Shown: positions 26,515 to 36,196, counted from the stretch's first letter. The stretch: DNA of 64,000 nucleotides from Alkalibacillus filiformis (GCF_030814115.1 NZ_JAUSUP010000001.1:248001-312000); one strand, 5' to 3'. The notes: generated by a model from the letters alone, not told the origin. Numbers and translations: made by a program.

Positions 26515-27867
26515 ATGAAAAAGTTTTCGGCTGATTTTTTACATAAAATATTTTTAGAGTATCAAGGTAGCATAAATCAACAATTAGATATAGAAACTAT
26601 CTATACTGATAGTAGAGAAGTTGTTACTAATGGTTTGTTCGTGCCTTTAATTGGAGAACGGTTTAATGGGCACGATTTTCTTTTGCAAGCGATTGATAAA
26701 GGTGCTGTAGCTTCACTATGGTCTAAAAGAGAGGAAGTCCCAGCTGATTTACCAGATAATTTTCCACTATTTTTTGTTGAGGATCCTTTAGAAGGCTTAC
26801 AACAACTTGCCACAGCATATCGTGATTACATTAACCCAACAGTTATTGGAGTGACTGGCTCAAATGGTAAGACGACAACAAAAGAACTAATAGGTTCTTC
26901 GTTGAGTGAGTTTTATCAAGTAACTAAAACCGAAGGGAATTTAAATAACCTAATTGGCTTGCCGTTATCAATACTTCGCATGCCAGTTCAAACAGAGGTT
27001 TTAGTTTTAGAAATGGGTATGAGTGGTTTTAGCGAAATTGAGCAATTATCTTACATTGCAAAACCGGATATTGCTGTTATTACGAATATTGGTGAGTCTC
27101 ATATAGAACATTTAGGGAGTAGAGAAGGGATCTCTAAGGCCAAACTTGAAATAGTAGAAGGTTTAAGTGAAGATGGTGTATTGGTAGTCGATGGAGATGA
27201 ACCACTATTGGAAGTAGATTTACCTCAACGTGTTGTGACTTGTGGGTTTAATTCTGGGTTAGACTATGAGGTAAAAGATGTTGTACAAAGTCAGAATAAA
27301 ACGACGTTTAAGATTAACGATCAACTATTTTCGATCCCTTTGTTAGGTATGCATCAAGCAAAAAATACGGCATACGCTTTAGCAATCAGTGACTTATTGA
27401 ATATTGATGCTAGTAAAATGGCGTATTCTTTGGCGAACTTATCACTTCCTGGTATGAGGTTTGAACAAATCGAAACAGAGTCAGGAGCAGTGATTGTTAA
27501 TGACGCATATAATGCTTCGGCTACTTCAATGCGCGCATCAATTGACGTTATAAAACGTTTTTCTCAAACTTATAAAGTATTGGTTTTGGGTGATATTTTT
27601 GAGTTAGGTCAATTTGCAGAGAGCGAACATCGTAAAGTAGGGGAAATAATCAATCAAGAAATTGATGTCGTTTTCACAGTTGGCCAAGATAGTCAATATA
27701 TTATTAAAGCACTACCTAATGATTTTAAAGGTAGAGCAGAACACTTCGAAGATCGAGATATGTTAATGAACGAATTAGAAAAATATATAAAAAATGATAC
27801 GGTTGTATTATTTAAAGCATCAAGAGGTATGAAATTTGAACAATTAATTCAACATTTTATTTCTTAA
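26515..27867 (+). CDS. murF: UDP-N-acetylmuramoyl-tripeptide--D-alanyl-D-alanine ligase MurF
   Basis: 450 residues. The ATP loop is GVTGSNGKTTTKELIGSS, followed by TEGNLNNLIGLPLSIL and EMGMSGFSEIEQLS, all MurF signatures. It adds D-Ala-D-Ala to the UDP-MurNAc-tripeptide. In B. subtilis murF lies away from the dcw cluster beside ddl; here it is inside, between murE and mraY, as in many other bacteria. The ribosome site is AAGAGGAG. Confidence 0.94.
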   Translation: MKKFSADFLHKIFLEYQGSINQQLDIETIYTDSREVVTNGLFVPLIGERFNGHDFLLQAIDKGAVASLWSKREEVPADLPDNFPLFFVEDPLEGLQQLATAYRDYINPTVIGVTGSNGKTTTKELIGSSLSEFYQVTKTEGNLNNLIGLPLSILRMPVQTEVLVLEMGMSGFSEIEQLSYIAKPDIAVITNIGESHIEHLGSREGISKAKLEIVEGLSEDGVLVVDGDEPLLEVDLPQRVVTCGFNSGLDYEVKDVVQSQNKTTFKINDQLFSIPLLGMHQAKNTAYALAISDLLNIDASKMAYSLANLSLPGMRFEQIETESGAVIVNDAYNASATSMRASIDVIKRFSQTYKVLVLGDIFELGQFAESEHRKVGEIINQEIDVVFTVGQDSQYIIKALPNDFKGRAEHFEDRDMLMNELEKYIKNDTVVLFKASRGMKFEQLIQHFIS

Positions 27868-27894
27868 AGTAGGAAAAGAAAGGAAGAATAGGTT

Positions 27895-28878
27895 TTGTCA
27901 CAAACATTTATTTTTATAACAATAGCAGTTGCATTTTTAATTGCTGTATTATTATCACCAATCTTAATACCATTTTTACGTCGATTAAAATTTGGGCAAA
28001 GTATACGAGAAGAAGGGCCGGAATCACACCAAGCTAAATCAGGAACACCAACAATGGGCGGTGTGATGATTATTTTCTCAGTTGTAGCCACAACATTAAT
28101 TCTCGTTTTAAGAGATCCACAGACGTTGTTCTCTACGGAATTATTTATATTATTATTTGTGTTAATTGGTTATGGTTTAATCGGATTTTTAGATGACTTT
28201 ATTAAAATAACGAAAAAACGTAACTTAGGTTTAACATCAAAACAAAAGATGTTTTTCCAATTAATTATTGCCATTGTTGTTTATATTATTTTATACAATA
28301 GTGCATTCCCTACTGATGTAGCGATTCCTGGGACAAATTTCTCAATTGACTTAGGATGGGCTTACGGCATCTTGATTTTAATTATGTTAGTAGGTGCATC
28401 AAATGCTGTGAACTTAACAGATGGATTAGACGGGCTTGTAGCAGGTACAGCTTCTATTGCTTTTGCGGCGTTTGGTATTATCGGTTGGGCTTTTGGTATG
28501 CCAACAGAGGTTGTAATCTTTACTTTTGCAGTTGTCGGTGCATTGTTAGGGTTTTTAGTGTTTAATAGTCACCCGGCAAAAGTATTTATGGGAGATACAG
28601 GTTCATTAGCGATCGGTGCTGCCATTGCTATTATTGCTATTTTAATGAAACTTGAAATCTTATTAATAATTATTGGTGGTGTCTTTGTCATAGAGACATT
28701 ATCTGTAATCATTCAAGTAATCTCATTCAAAGCGACAGGTAAACGTGTGTTTAAGATGAGTCCACTTCACCACCATTACGAATTGGTAGGTTGGTCAGAG
28801 TGGCGTGTCGTCATCACATTCTGGGCAGTAGGATTCGTTTGTGCCGCGTTTGGGGTTTATATTGAGGTGTTGATGTAG
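27895..28878 (+). CDS. mraY: Phospho-N-acetylmuramoyl-pentapeptide transferase MraY
   Basis: 327 residues, ten membrane helices. Signatures: the aspartate pair in [27 protein letters not shown], and the C-terminal [15 protein letters not shown]. It moves phospho-MurNAc-pentapeptide to undecaprenyl phosphate to make lipid I. TTG 27895 follows AAAGGAAGA. Its TAG overlaps the GTG of murD by one base. Confidence 0.95.
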   Translation: MSQTFIFITIAVAFLIAVLLSPILIPFLRRLKFGQSIREEGPESHQAKSGTPTMGGVMIIFSVVATTLILVLRDPQTLFSTELFILLFVLIGYGLIGFLDDFIKITKKRNLGLTSKQKMFFQLIIAIVVYIILYNSAFPTDVAIPGTNFSIDLGWAYGILILIMLVGASNAVNLTDGLDGLVAGTASIAFAAFGIIGWAFGMPTEVVIFTFAVVGALLGFLVFNSHPAKVFMGDTGSLAIGAAIAIIAILMKLEILLIIIGGVFVIETLSVIIQVISFKATGKRVFKMSPLHHHYELVGWSEWRVVITFWAVGFVCAAFGVYIEVLM

Positions 28879-30224
28879 TGAAGACGTTACGTGATTTTCC
28901 ATATAATAAAGTGTTAGTACTAGGGTTAGCGAAAAGTGGAGAGGCAGCTGCACAATTATTATACGATAGTGATGTGCCCTTTATTATTAATGATCAACAA
29001 CCATTTGACCAAAATGAAAAGGCTCAATATTTTAATCGTTTAGGTGTTGAAACAGTGACAGGTCATCATCCTTTAGAAGTGTTAGAAGGTGTTGACCTAG
29101 TTGTTAAAAACCCTGGTATTCCACATCATCACAACATTATTCAAGAAGCAGAAAAGCTAAATGTTCCTATTGTAACTGAAGTGGAGTTAGCTTATGAAAT
29201 GATTGATGGTCCGTTAATTGCGATTACTGGAACGAACGGTAAAACGACGACGACAACTTTAATTTATGAGTTGTTGAAAGAGGCGGGACAAGAACCACTT
29301 CTAGCAGGTAACATTGGACAAGTTGCATCTGAAGTTGTCCGTAAGCAAAAAGATCAGCAGCCAGTAGTGATGGAATTATCATCATTTCAACTAAAAGCAA
29401 TACAGAATTTCAAACCGGATGTATCAGTACTTTTAAATATTACTGAAGCACATTTGGATTACCACAAGTCCCGTGAAGATTACGTTAGCTCAAAACTTAA
29501 TATTATTAAACGACAAACAAATGAGGACCTAGTTGTCTATAACGGTGATGATTCGACAGTGACTGAACAATTAGATGATCGTGCTGTTCAAAAAATGGCT
29601 TTCACTATTAATCATTTTAGTCGAAGAGGTGCATCTTTTGACGGGCAATCGATTTATTTTAACAATGAGTGGGTCATAAATTGTGAGAACGTTGTTTTAC
29701 CAGGTATGCATAACCTTGAAAATGTTTTAGCAAGTGTCGCAGTAGCTAAGCATTTCAGTGTTAAGAACGAGGTCATTCAAACAGTCTTATCCCGTTTTAT
29801 TGGTGTTAAACATCGATTACAATTTGTAGAAAATAAAAAAGGTCGATTATTCTATAATGATTCAAAAGCTACGAATATTTTAGCTACAACGAAAGCATTA
29901 CAGTCTTTTAACCGACCTATTGTGTTAATCGTTGGTGGATTGGATCGAGGTAATGATTTTGATGAGCTATTCAAACAGTTTAGCCATGTTAGAAGTTGTG
30001 TTGCATATGGTGAGGCGAGTGAGAAAATAAAACAAGCTGCAGAACGTCATCAATTTGACGGTTTGTGTGTTGTAGATAATTTGGAACATGCCACACAAAA
30101 GGCATATGAACAAAGTATAGAAGGTGACATCATTCTTCTTTCACCAGCATGTGCTAGCTGGGATCAATTTAAATCATTTGAAGATCGAGGAGACATGTTT
30201 ATCGAAGTCGTGCATAAGCTTTAA
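28878..30224 (+). CDS. murD: UDP-N-acetylmuramoyl-L-alanine--D-glutamate ligase MurD
   Basis: 448 residues. The N-terminal Rossmann part (VLVLGLAKSGEAAAQLLY) binds the UDP moiety, the ATP loop is AITGTNGKTTTTTLI and the C-terminal domain has FYNDSKATNILATTKAL and LSPACASWDQFKSFEDRGD, which is the MurD signature. GTG 28878 overlaps the mraY stop. It adds D-Glu to UDP-MurNAc-L-Ala. Confidence 0.95.
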   Translation: MKTLRDFPYNKVLVLGLAKSGEAAAQLLYDSDVPFIINDQQPFDQNEKAQYFNRLGVETVTGHHPLEVLEGVDLVVKNPGIPHHHNIIQEAEKLNVPIVTEVELAYEMIDGPLIAITGTNGKTTTTTLIYELLKEAGQEPLLAGNIGQVASEVVRKQKDQQPVVMELSSFQLKAIQNFKPDVSVLLNITEAHLDYHKSREDYVSSKLNIIKRQTNEDLVVYNGDDSTVTEQLDDRAVQKMAFTINHFSRRGASFDGQSIYFNNEWVINCENVVLPGMHNLENVLASVAVAKHFSVKNEVIQTVLSRFIGVKHRLQFVENKKGRLFYNDSKATNILATTKALQSFNRPIVLIVGGLDRGNDFDELFKQFSHVRSCVAYGEASEKIKQAAERHQFDGLCVVDNLEHATQKAYEQSIEGDIILLSPACASWDQFKSFEDRGDMFIEVVHKL

Positions 30225-30226
30225 TA

Positions 30227-30282
30227 GGGGCTTGTACGACATAAGCCCCAACTTCAAAACTTGGAGTTAGGGGTGTTTTTTT
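30227..30282 (+). promoter_or_regulatory. Two overlapping hairpins ahead of spoVE (terminator or attenuator-like)
   Basis: Hairpin 1 is GGGGCTT (30227-30233) with AAGCCCC (30243-30249). Hairpin 2 is CCCCAACTTC (30246-30255) with GGAGTTAGGGG (30263-30273), followed by a T-run to 30282. They share CCCC and exclude each other. The 3' arm of hairpin 2 also contains the GGGG that is the ribosome site of spoVE. It could be a terminator, an attenuator or a translational switch separating vegetative murD from sporulation spoVE. Confidence 0.55.
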
Positions 30283-31384
30283 GGATTATAAACAAGAAAA
30301 ATTAGATTATGTGTTACTAACAGCAATTGCCATCTTACTTTTAATCGGTTTAGTCATGGTTTATAGCTCTTCTTCTATATGGTCGGATTACAAATTTGGT
30401 GATTCTGGCTTTTACTTAAAACGACAAGCATTATTTGCATTGTTAGGTGTTATTGGAATTGTGATTACATTAAAAATTCCGTATTATAAATGGCTTCAAT
30501 ATTCTGTTACAGCATACGTACTCTGTTTCTTGTTACTTATTGCTGTTTTAATTCCGGGAATTGGAATGGTTCGAGGGGGAGCACAAAGTTGGATTGGTGT
30601 AGGTGCTTTTAGTATTCAACCGAGTGAATTTATGAAGATCGGTATGATTTTACTATTTGCAGCTGTGCTACCTAAAATCCAACGCGAGTTACGCCAGTTC
30701 TCAAAAGGTTTCTTACCGATGTTATTATTGCTCGTTGTACCGTTTGGATTAATTATGTTGCAACCTGACTTAGGAACAGGCATTGTGTTCGTTGGAACTG
30801 GAATGTTGATGCTATTTATTGCTGGTGCTAAGATTAGTCATTTCGTATTCCTTGCTAGTATTGGCTTAGCGGGTTTAGTGGCGTTAATTGCATCAGCTCC
30901 ATATAGAATTAGTAGGATTACAGCCTTTTTGAATCCGTGGGAAGATCCGCTTGGGGATGGATTTCAGATTATCCAATCTCTATATGCAATCGGTCCTGGA
31001 GGTTTAATGGGGCTGGGTTTCGGGAATAGCATGCAAAAGTACTTTTATTTACCTGAACCTCAAACTGATTTTATCTTTGCGGTAATCGCTGAAGAATTAG
31101 GTCTTATTGGCGGGGTATTTATACTTGGTTTGTTTTTAATCGTTATTTGGAGAGGGATATTAATTGCTCTTAACACGCAAGATTTATCAGCATCCCTTTT
31201 AGCATTTGGAATTACAGCGATGATCACAATCCAGGTGATGATTAACATCAGTGTTGTCATTGGCTTAATTCCAGTAACAGGTATCACCTTACCTTTACTC
31301 AGTTATGGTGGTTCATCCTTAACGATTACATTACTATCTCTCGGTGTGTTGTTAAATATTAGTAAGTATGCGAAAATAAACTAG
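30281..31384 (+). CDS. spoVE: SEDS-family peptidoglycan polymerase SpoVE
   Basis: 367 residues, about ten membrane helices, of the FtsW/RodA/SpoVE (SEDS) family. GGAQSWIGVGAFSIQPSEFMKIG and the C-terminal LPLLSYGGSSL are signatures; the catalytic Asp region is LQPDLGTGIVFVGTG. Length and place after murD match SpoVE (366 residues in B. subtilis), needed for the spore cortex together with SpoVD. FtsW itself is expected elsewhere in the genome, so an FtsW role cannot be fully excluded. The start TTG 30281 lies in the T-run of the upstream hairpin. Confidence 0.88.
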   Translation: MDYKQEKLDYVLLTAIAILLLIGLVMVYSSSSIWSDYKFGDSGFYLKRQALFALLGVIGIVITLKIPYYKWLQYSVTAYVLCFLLLIAVLIPGIGMVRGGAQSWIGVGAFSIQPSEFMKIGMILLFAAVLPKIQRELRQFSKGFLPMLLLLVVPFGLIMLQPDLGTGIVFVGTGMLMLFIAGAKISHFVFLASIGLAGLVALIASAPYRISRITAFLNPWEDPLGDGFQIIQSLYAIGPGGLMGLGFGNSMQKYFYLPEPQTDFIFAVIAEELGLIGGVFILGLFLIVIWRGILIALNTQDLSASLLAFGITAMITIQVMINISVVIGLIPVTGITLPLLSYGGSSLTITLLSLGVLLNISKYAKIN

Positions 31385-31420
31385 AAAATAATTGCTGTTT
31401 ATAGAAGTTCGTTATTTTTT

Positions 31421-31456
31421 ACAGTAAAAGAGTCTAACTCTTTTTACTGTTTTTTT
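31421..31456 (+). terminator. Terminator after spoVE
   Basis: ACAGTAAAAGAGT (31421-31433) pairs with ACTCTTTTTACTGT (31437-31450), followed by TTTTTT. In B. subtilis transcription continues into murG here; in this genome it stops. The remaining bases to 31609 hold only an A/T-rich spacer and the next promoter. Confidence 0.88.
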
Positions 31457-31508
31457 ATTTTTGTTTTACAAAACATTAAAAATAATCAAATTAGAACAAA
31501 ATACCTTA

Positions 31509-31536
31509 TTATATCAGTGTTAATCTATGCTATAAT
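31509..31536 (+). promoter_or_regulatory. Extended -10 promoter for divIB
   Basis: TGCTATAAT at 31528-31536 gives a perfect -10 with the TGN extension; a weak -35 TTATAT is at 31509-31514, 16 bases upstream. It starts a new transcript for divIB-ftsA-ftsZ after the spoVE terminator. Confidence 0.65.
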
Positions 31537-31609
31537 AGAACAATAACTCACTTTTAAATAGAGTTGTAAGGTAATTCTCAAGATTAGATTATAAGGAGTA
31601 GCTTTTTGA

Positions 31610-32401
31610 ATGGCTGATAAAAAGATAGTATCGATAGAAGATCGTATACCTCAACTCAAACAAGCTAGAAAAAAGAAAGCGAATAGACGCTTTATAATCT
31701 ATCTAACGTTAATCATTATGTTGATCCTTATAATCGTTTATATGCAATCACCGTTAAGCCATGTTAATTCTATAACTGTTGAAGGCAATGAAATGGTTGA
31801 TGAGGAAACAATTATTAATTACTCAAGTGTTGGATTCGATGAGTCTTTTTGGAATGTCGATACAAATGATGTAATGGAAAAAATTGAGCAACATCCTGAG
31901 GTTAGACATGCAGAAATTAATAGAAGTTGGTATAATACTTTTGTTATATTCGTACAAGAGTATGAACGAGTAGCTTATCAAAAAGACGGAGATTATTATT
32001 ATCCAATATTACAAAATGGAGATAAAATCGATGAAGTACAGTTAAATCAACCACGAGAAGATGCACCATTACTTCATGGCTTTGAAGATGAGATGTTGCA
32101 AAGGATTGCTTATCAATTATCGCAAATACCTGAGTCTATTAATCTACTAATTTCTGAAATTTATTGGGCACCAGATGAAACTAATCGAGAAAGAATTCGC
32201 TTATTTACTGTTGATGGGCAAGAAGTTATAGGTGTTGTATCTAACTTTGCGAGTAAAATGAGCACCTATCCATCAATTGCTTCTCAACTATCAGACGATA
32301 TTGATGGTATTCTTCACCTTGATGTAGGTGCTTACTTTGTCCCGTATGAAGGTGAAGATGTCGAAGAAACAGAAGAACTGGAATTTGACGAAGAAGTATA
32401 A
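31610..32401 (+). CDS. divIB: Cell division protein DivIB (FtsQ)
   Basis: 263 residues: a basic cytoplasmic N-terminus, one membrane helix (FIIYLTLIIMLILIIVYM, 28-45), a POTRA domain (LSHVNSITVEGNEMVDEETIINYSSV) and the FtsQ beta domain. It stabilises FtsL/DivIC at the septum. The C-terminal tail is strongly acidic (EGEDVEETEELEFDEEV), unusual and compatible with a salty exterior. ATG 31610 with AAGGAGTAGC upstream. murG and murB, which normally precede it, are absent. Confidence 0.92.
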   Translation: MADKKIVSIEDRIPQLKQARKKKANRRFIIYLTLIIMLILIIVYMQSPLSHVNSITVEGNEMVDEETIINYSSVGFDESFWNVDTNDVMEKIEQHPEVRHAEINRSWYNTFVIFVQEYERVAYQKDGDYYYPILQNGDKIDEVQLNQPREDAPLLHGFEDEMLQRIAYQLSQIPESINLLISEIYWAPDETNRERIRLFTVDGQEVIGVVSNFASKMSTYPSIASQLSDDIDGILHLDVGAYFVPYEGEDVEETEELEFDEEV

Positions 32402-32523
32402 AAAATGTAGAAATTTGTTATTCGTTGAAGGTATTAAGGACTTTAAAGTTGAAGTTAACAAGTATAGTAAAACATGGAGCCAAAAAATTGAAAGGAAACG
32501 AAGGCGTAATTGGAGGTGCAATC

Positions 32524-33816
32524 ATGAACCGAAGTGAAATATTAGTAAGTCTGGATATTGGAACTTCTAAAGTAAAAGTCATCATTGGTGAAGTATCCAA
32601 TGATACTATAAATGTCATCGGCGTTGGAACTGCAGAATCTGTAGGGATGAAAAAAGGTGCAATTGTTGATATCGATCAAACTGTACATGCTATCCAAAAT
32701 GCGGTGGATCAAGCTGAAAGAATGGTAGACATGGCTATTAAAAGTGTTATTGTCTCAATTAATGGTGATCATATTAGTTTGCAAGATTGCCATGGAGTTG
32801 TTGCAGTATCGAGTGAGACGCGTGAAATTGATCAAGAAGATGTAACACGTGTCATTGATGCTTCACAAGTAATGCAAATACCACCAGAACGTGAAATCGT
32901 AGATGTTATACCTCGTCAATTCATTGTTGATGGCCAAGATGAGATAAACGACCCTCGTGGCATGATTGGTGTTCGTTTAGAAATGCAAGGAACTTTAATC
33001 ACTTGCGGTAAGACGAATTTACATAACATTTTAAAATGTGTAGAGAGAGCAGGGTTACAAGTTCAGGACATTTGCTTGCAACCACTTGCAGCTGCTGAAG
33101 TTGCTCTTTCTCAAGATGAAAAAACTTTAGGTGTTGGCTTAGTTAATATCGGAGCTGGTAGTACTACAGTCTCGTTTTACATAGACGGTTACTTAGCAAA
33201 TACATCAGTGATTCCATTAGGTGGAGACAATATCACTAAAGATTTATCTATTGGCTTGAAAACAACGACTGAAGAAGCAGAACAAATTAAATTAGAACAT
33301 GGTCATGCTTACCTAAATTCAGCAATTGAAGACAATTCTTTTAATGTTAAAACAATTGGAACAGATGATCAACAAACATTTAACCAAGTGCAAATTGCAG
33401 AAATAATTGAAGCAAGAATAGATGAAATTTTCCAGTTCGTACTTCAAGAATTTAGACGTATGGGTTATCCTACGTTACCAGGTGGGTATGTGTTAACTGG
33501 AGGATTAATGCAAGTACCAGGTGTAGTTGACTTAGCAAGAGATGTGTTTCAAACAAATGTACGAGTAGCCATTCCATCTCACATTGGTGTTAGGGAACCA
33601 CAATTCACAGTAGGACTTGGTACCTTGCAATTCGCTTATCGAAATGCGAAAATACAAGGTAAAGATTATGGGGTAGGAATTGAAGGGCATCAAGCTAAAC
33701 AAGAACAAACTCCTAAATCTGTTAATACGAAAGAAAAGCCAAAACGAAAAGTAAAAGAAGAACCAAAAGACAAAGATGGTTTTATGAAAAAGATTCAGAA
33801 TTATTTCTTTGATTAA
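32524..33816 (+). CDS. ftsA: Cell division protein FtsA
   Basis: 430 residues, actin-like ATPase. MNRSEILVSLDIGTSKVKVIIGE carries the phosphate-1 loop, VGLVNIGAGSTTVSFY phosphate-2 and GGYVLTGGLMQVPGV the adenosine motif. The C-terminus DGFMKKIQNYFFD is the amphipathic membrane-targeting helix, joined by a basic linker. It anchors FtsZ to the membrane. ATG 32524 follows GGAGGTG (32512-32518); the frame is open further upstream to 32425 but without a ribosome site. The 122-base gap after divIB lacks ylxW, ylxX and sbp of B. subtilis. Confidence 0.95.
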   Translation: MNRSEILVSLDIGTSKVKVIIGEVSNDTINVIGVGTAESVGMKKGAIVDIDQTVHAIQNAVDQAERMVDMAIKSVIVSINGDHISLQDCHGVVAVSSETREIDQEDVTRVIDASQVMQIPPEREIVDVIPRQFIVDGQDEINDPRGMIGVRLEMQGTLITCGKTNLHNILKCVERAGLQVQDICLQPLAAAEVALSQDEKTLGVGLVNIGAGSTTVSFYIDGYLANTSVIPLGGDNITKDLSIGLKTTTEEAEQIKLEHGHAYLNSAIEDNSFNVKTIGTDDQQTFNQVQIAEIIEARIDEIFQFVLQEFRRMGYPTLPGGYVLTGGLMQVPGVVDLARDVFQTNVRVAIPSHIGVREPQFTVGLGTLQFAYRNAKIQGKDYGVGIEGHQAKQEQTPKSVNTKEKPKRKVKEEPKDKDGFMKKIQNYFFD

Positions 33817-33878
33817 TTGCACGTTTCCTTCAAAGGTAGTGTTAAAAAGGGAAAATGATCAAGTAGGAGGAACGAGAC

Positions 33879-35009
33879 ATGTTAGATTTTGAAGCAAATA
33901 TGGACCAATTAGCAACAATAAAAGTAATTGGTGTTGGTGGCGGTGGCTCCAATGCCGTTAATCGCATGATTGAACATGGTGTACAAGGTGTAGAATTTAT
34001 TGCAGTAAACACAGATGCGCAAGCATTAAATTTATCTAAGGCTGATACTAAACTACAAGTAGGTGAAAAACTTACACGTGGTTTAGGTGCTGGTGCAAAC
34101 CCAGAAGTAGGAAAAAAAGCTGCAGAAGAAAGTAAGGAAGTTCTCGAAGAAGCACTACAAGGTGCAGACATGGTGTTTGTTACAGCTGGTATGGGCGGTG
34201 GAACAGGAACAGGCGCTGCTCCTGTTATTGCCCAAGTGGCAAAAGACATTGGTGCATTAACTGTTGGTGTCGTAACTCGTCCTTTCTTATTCGAAGGACG
34301 TAAACGTTCAACACATGCTACAAGCGGTGTCGACACTTTAAAAGAAAGTGTAGATACATTAATAGTTATTCCTAATGATCGTCTATTAGAGTTAGTGGAT
34401 AAAAATACGCCAATGCTAGAAGCGTTCCGTGAAGCAGATAATGTTTTAAGACAAGGTGTACAAGGCATCTCAGACTTAATTGCAGTACCTGGTCTAATTA
34501 ACGTGGACTTCGCAGACGTTAAGACGATTATGTCTGATAAAGGATCTGCTCTTATGGGGATCGGCGTTGCAACTGGTGAAAGTCGTGCAGCTGAAGCAGC
34601 TAAAAAGGCAATATCATCACCATTACTAGAAACATCTATTGATGGTGCCCATGGAGTCTTAATGAATATATCAGGTGGACAAAACTTAAGCCTTTATGAA
34701 GTACAAGAAGCAGCTGAAATTGTAACATCTGCAGCTGATCAAGAAGTAAATGTAATTTTCGGTTCTGTTATTAACGAAACTTTAAAAGAAGAGATTGTTG
34801 TAACAGTAATTGCAACTGGATTTGATGAGAGTGAAGAAAGTGCAAATAACCAACAGCAACAAACTCGCCCAACTCAAGCGAGTTCGAGTCCATCTTCAGT
34901 TGGACAACAACCTAGAAGAGAACGCCCAACACAAACACAACGTCCAGGTTATGAAGAGGAAACATTAGATATTCCAACATTCTTAAGAAACCGAAACCGT
35001 GAACAGTAA
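33879..35009 (+). CDS. ftsZ: Cell division protein FtsZ
   Basis: 376 residues, bacterial tubulin. The GTP-binding tubulin signature GGGTGTG is at 106-112, the T7 loop is [11 protein letters not shown], a Gln-rich linker follows and the C-terminal peptide [14 protein letters not shown] binds FtsA, SepF and ZapA-type partners. It forms the Z-ring. ATG 33879 with GTAGGAGGAAC. It is followed by a strong terminator. Confidence 0.97.
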   Translation: MLDFEANMDQLATIKVIGVGGGGSNAVNRMIEHGVQGVEFIAVNTDAQALNLSKADTKLQVGEKLTRGLGAGANPEVGKKAAEESKEVLEEALQGADMVFVTAGMGGGTGTGAAPVIAQVAKDIGALTVGVVTRPFLFEGRKRSTHATSGVDTLKESVDTLIVIPNDRLLELVDKNTPMLEAFREADNVLRQGVQGISDLIAVPGLINVDFADVKTIMSDKGSALMGIGVATGESRAAEAAKKAISSPLLETSIDGAHGVLMNISGGQNLSLYEVQEAAEIVTSAADQEVNVIFGSVINETLKEEIVVTVIATGFDESEESANNQQQQTRPTQASSSPSSVGQQPRRERPTQTQRPGYEEETLDIPTFLRNRNREQ

Positions 35010-35024
35010 TAATTGAAAAAAGAT

Positions 35025-35064
35025 AAACCCGAACGAAGTCAAAACATAACCTCGTTCGGGTTTT
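35025..35064 (+). terminator. Terminator after ftsZ
   Basis: AAACCCGAACGA (35025-35036) pairs with TCGTTCGGGTTT (35052-35063), followed by T-rich sequence. The bases 35065-35206 after it hold no gene that I can see. Confidence 0.88.
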
Positions 35065-35206
35065 GTGTATTAGTACTTAATTTTTCCCAGTCTCTTTTTT
35101 ACTTACAATCATTTCGTAGAAAATTAAGTAATTTAACCTTAATAGAATTCATTATGCTTTAGATGACCTGCCTGTTTAAGACAAAAGATTGCAAAAAAAG
35201 ATACAC

Positions 35207-35248
35207 AAGAAGCCGAGAAACTGACATGTTTCTTAGGCTTCTTTTTTT
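35207..35248 (+). terminator. Second terminator-like hairpin just before spoIIGA
   Basis: AAGAAGCCGAGAAAC (35207-35221) pairs with GTTTCTTAGGCTTCTT (35228-35243) with a small asymmetry and is followed by a T-run to 35248. No annotated gene ends in front of it, so it would terminate either leakage from ftsZ or an unknown short RNA. Confidence 0.75.
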
Positions 35249-35253
35249 ATACT
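35221..35253 (+). promoter_or_regulatory. Candidate spoIIG-type promoter overlapping the hairpin
   Basis: CTGACA (35221-35226) and TATACT (35248-35253) are 21 bases apart. The B. subtilis spoIIG promoter has TTGACA and TATACT with an abnormal 22-base spacer and needs Spo0A-P. No clear Spo0A box (TGTCGAA) lies in this gap; TTCGTAGAA at 35113-35121 is only a poor match. Tentative. Confidence 0.4.
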
Positions 35254-35283
35254 GGCTATAAGGAAATAAAGAGGATGTGAAAC

Positions 35284-36195
35284 GTGCAATTATATGTAGA
35301 TTTGATATGGCTATTAAACCTATTATTTGATTGGATGATCTTACTTTTGGTTGCTTGGGTGACCAAAAACTCTTTTTCACATGTGAGAATTTTTCTAGGA
35401 GCTTTATTTGCATCGTTAATTATTCCTTTAACACTACTCCTTAATTGGGGGATATTAGATTCTCCTATCTTTAAGTTAGGGTATTCTGTATTTATTATTT
35501 TGATTGCTTTTTCATATCAGTATTTTAAAGTCTTTTTAATTCGATTTTTTAGCTTTTACTTAATTAACTTTTCTATTGGTGGTGCTGTATTTGGTCTCCA
35601 TTACTTCATTATGACGAATACGGAGATGGTGATTAGTAACCACGCTCCATTTGGAGATGCTGTTAGTTGGGTTGTTGTATTAATTATGTTTCCAATCGCA
35701 GTTTATTTCACTAAGGATCAACTTCAACAATTAACGATGTTTAAATTACGATCTCAACAACAATTTTCTATTACAATTTCACATGAGAACCGTGATGTCG
35801 ACTTGAATAGCTTTTTAGATACTGGTAACCAATTAAAACACCCGTTGACGCAGCATCCGGTCATATTAGTTGATGAATCGACTTTCAAAAATTGGGTTGA
35901 TGAAGAAAAAGTGGAGTTATTAAAACGTTACGAACAAATGGATCTTTTAAGTTTGGATGATGAACTTCAATTCATTCCTTATCAGAAAGCAGGAGGCGAA
36001 CAAGGTTTATTACCCGCTTTTTTAGCGGAGGAAGTTAAAGTGCATATGGCTCATGAGATTATATCAACTAAGAAAGTCTACATCGGAGTGCATTATGGAC
36101 ATTTCTCTAGGCAAATGAATGTTCAATGTTTGTTGAACCCGTTACTTTTTCAATCAAAAAGAATGAGGGTTAAAGATGTAGAGGGGGTATCTTAA
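35284..36195 (+). CDS. spoIIGA: Sigma-E processing peptidase SpoIIGA
   Basis: 303 residues: five N-terminal membrane helices and a C-terminal aspartic protease domain with the catalytic motif LDTGNQL (about 178-184). It cleaves pro-sigma-E in the mother cell after a SpoIIR signal from the forespore. The start GTG 35284 follows AAGAGGATGTG. It lies immediately upstream of sigE, as in all Bacillus-type spoIIG operons. In B. subtilis bpr precedes it; here it does not. Confidence 0.92.
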   Translation: MQLYVDLIWLLNLLFDWMILLLVAWVTKNSFSHVRIFLGALFASLIIPLTLLLNWGILDSPIFKLGYSVFIILIAFSYQYFKVFLIRFFSFYLINFSIGGAVFGLHYFIMTNTEMVISNHAPFGDAVSWVVVLIMFPIAVYFTKDQLQQLTMFKLRSQQQFSITISHENRDVDLNSFLDTGNQLKHPLTQHPVILVDESTFKNWVDEEKVELLKRYEQMDLLSLDDELQFIPYQKAGGEQGLLPAFLAEEVKVHMAHEIISTKKVYIGVHYGHFSRQMNVQCLLNPLLFQSKRMRVKDVEGVS

Positions 36196-36196
36196 A

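Noticed and set aside
32425-32523. N-terminal extension of FtsA
   Set aside because: FtsA proteins begin about ten residues before the first phosphate loop, which fits ATG 32524 with GGAGGTG.
33842-34468. 208-codon frame antisense to ftsZ
   Set aside because: Shadow of the ftsZ coding sequence, rich in Ser/Pro/Ala, without ribosome site or family resemblance.
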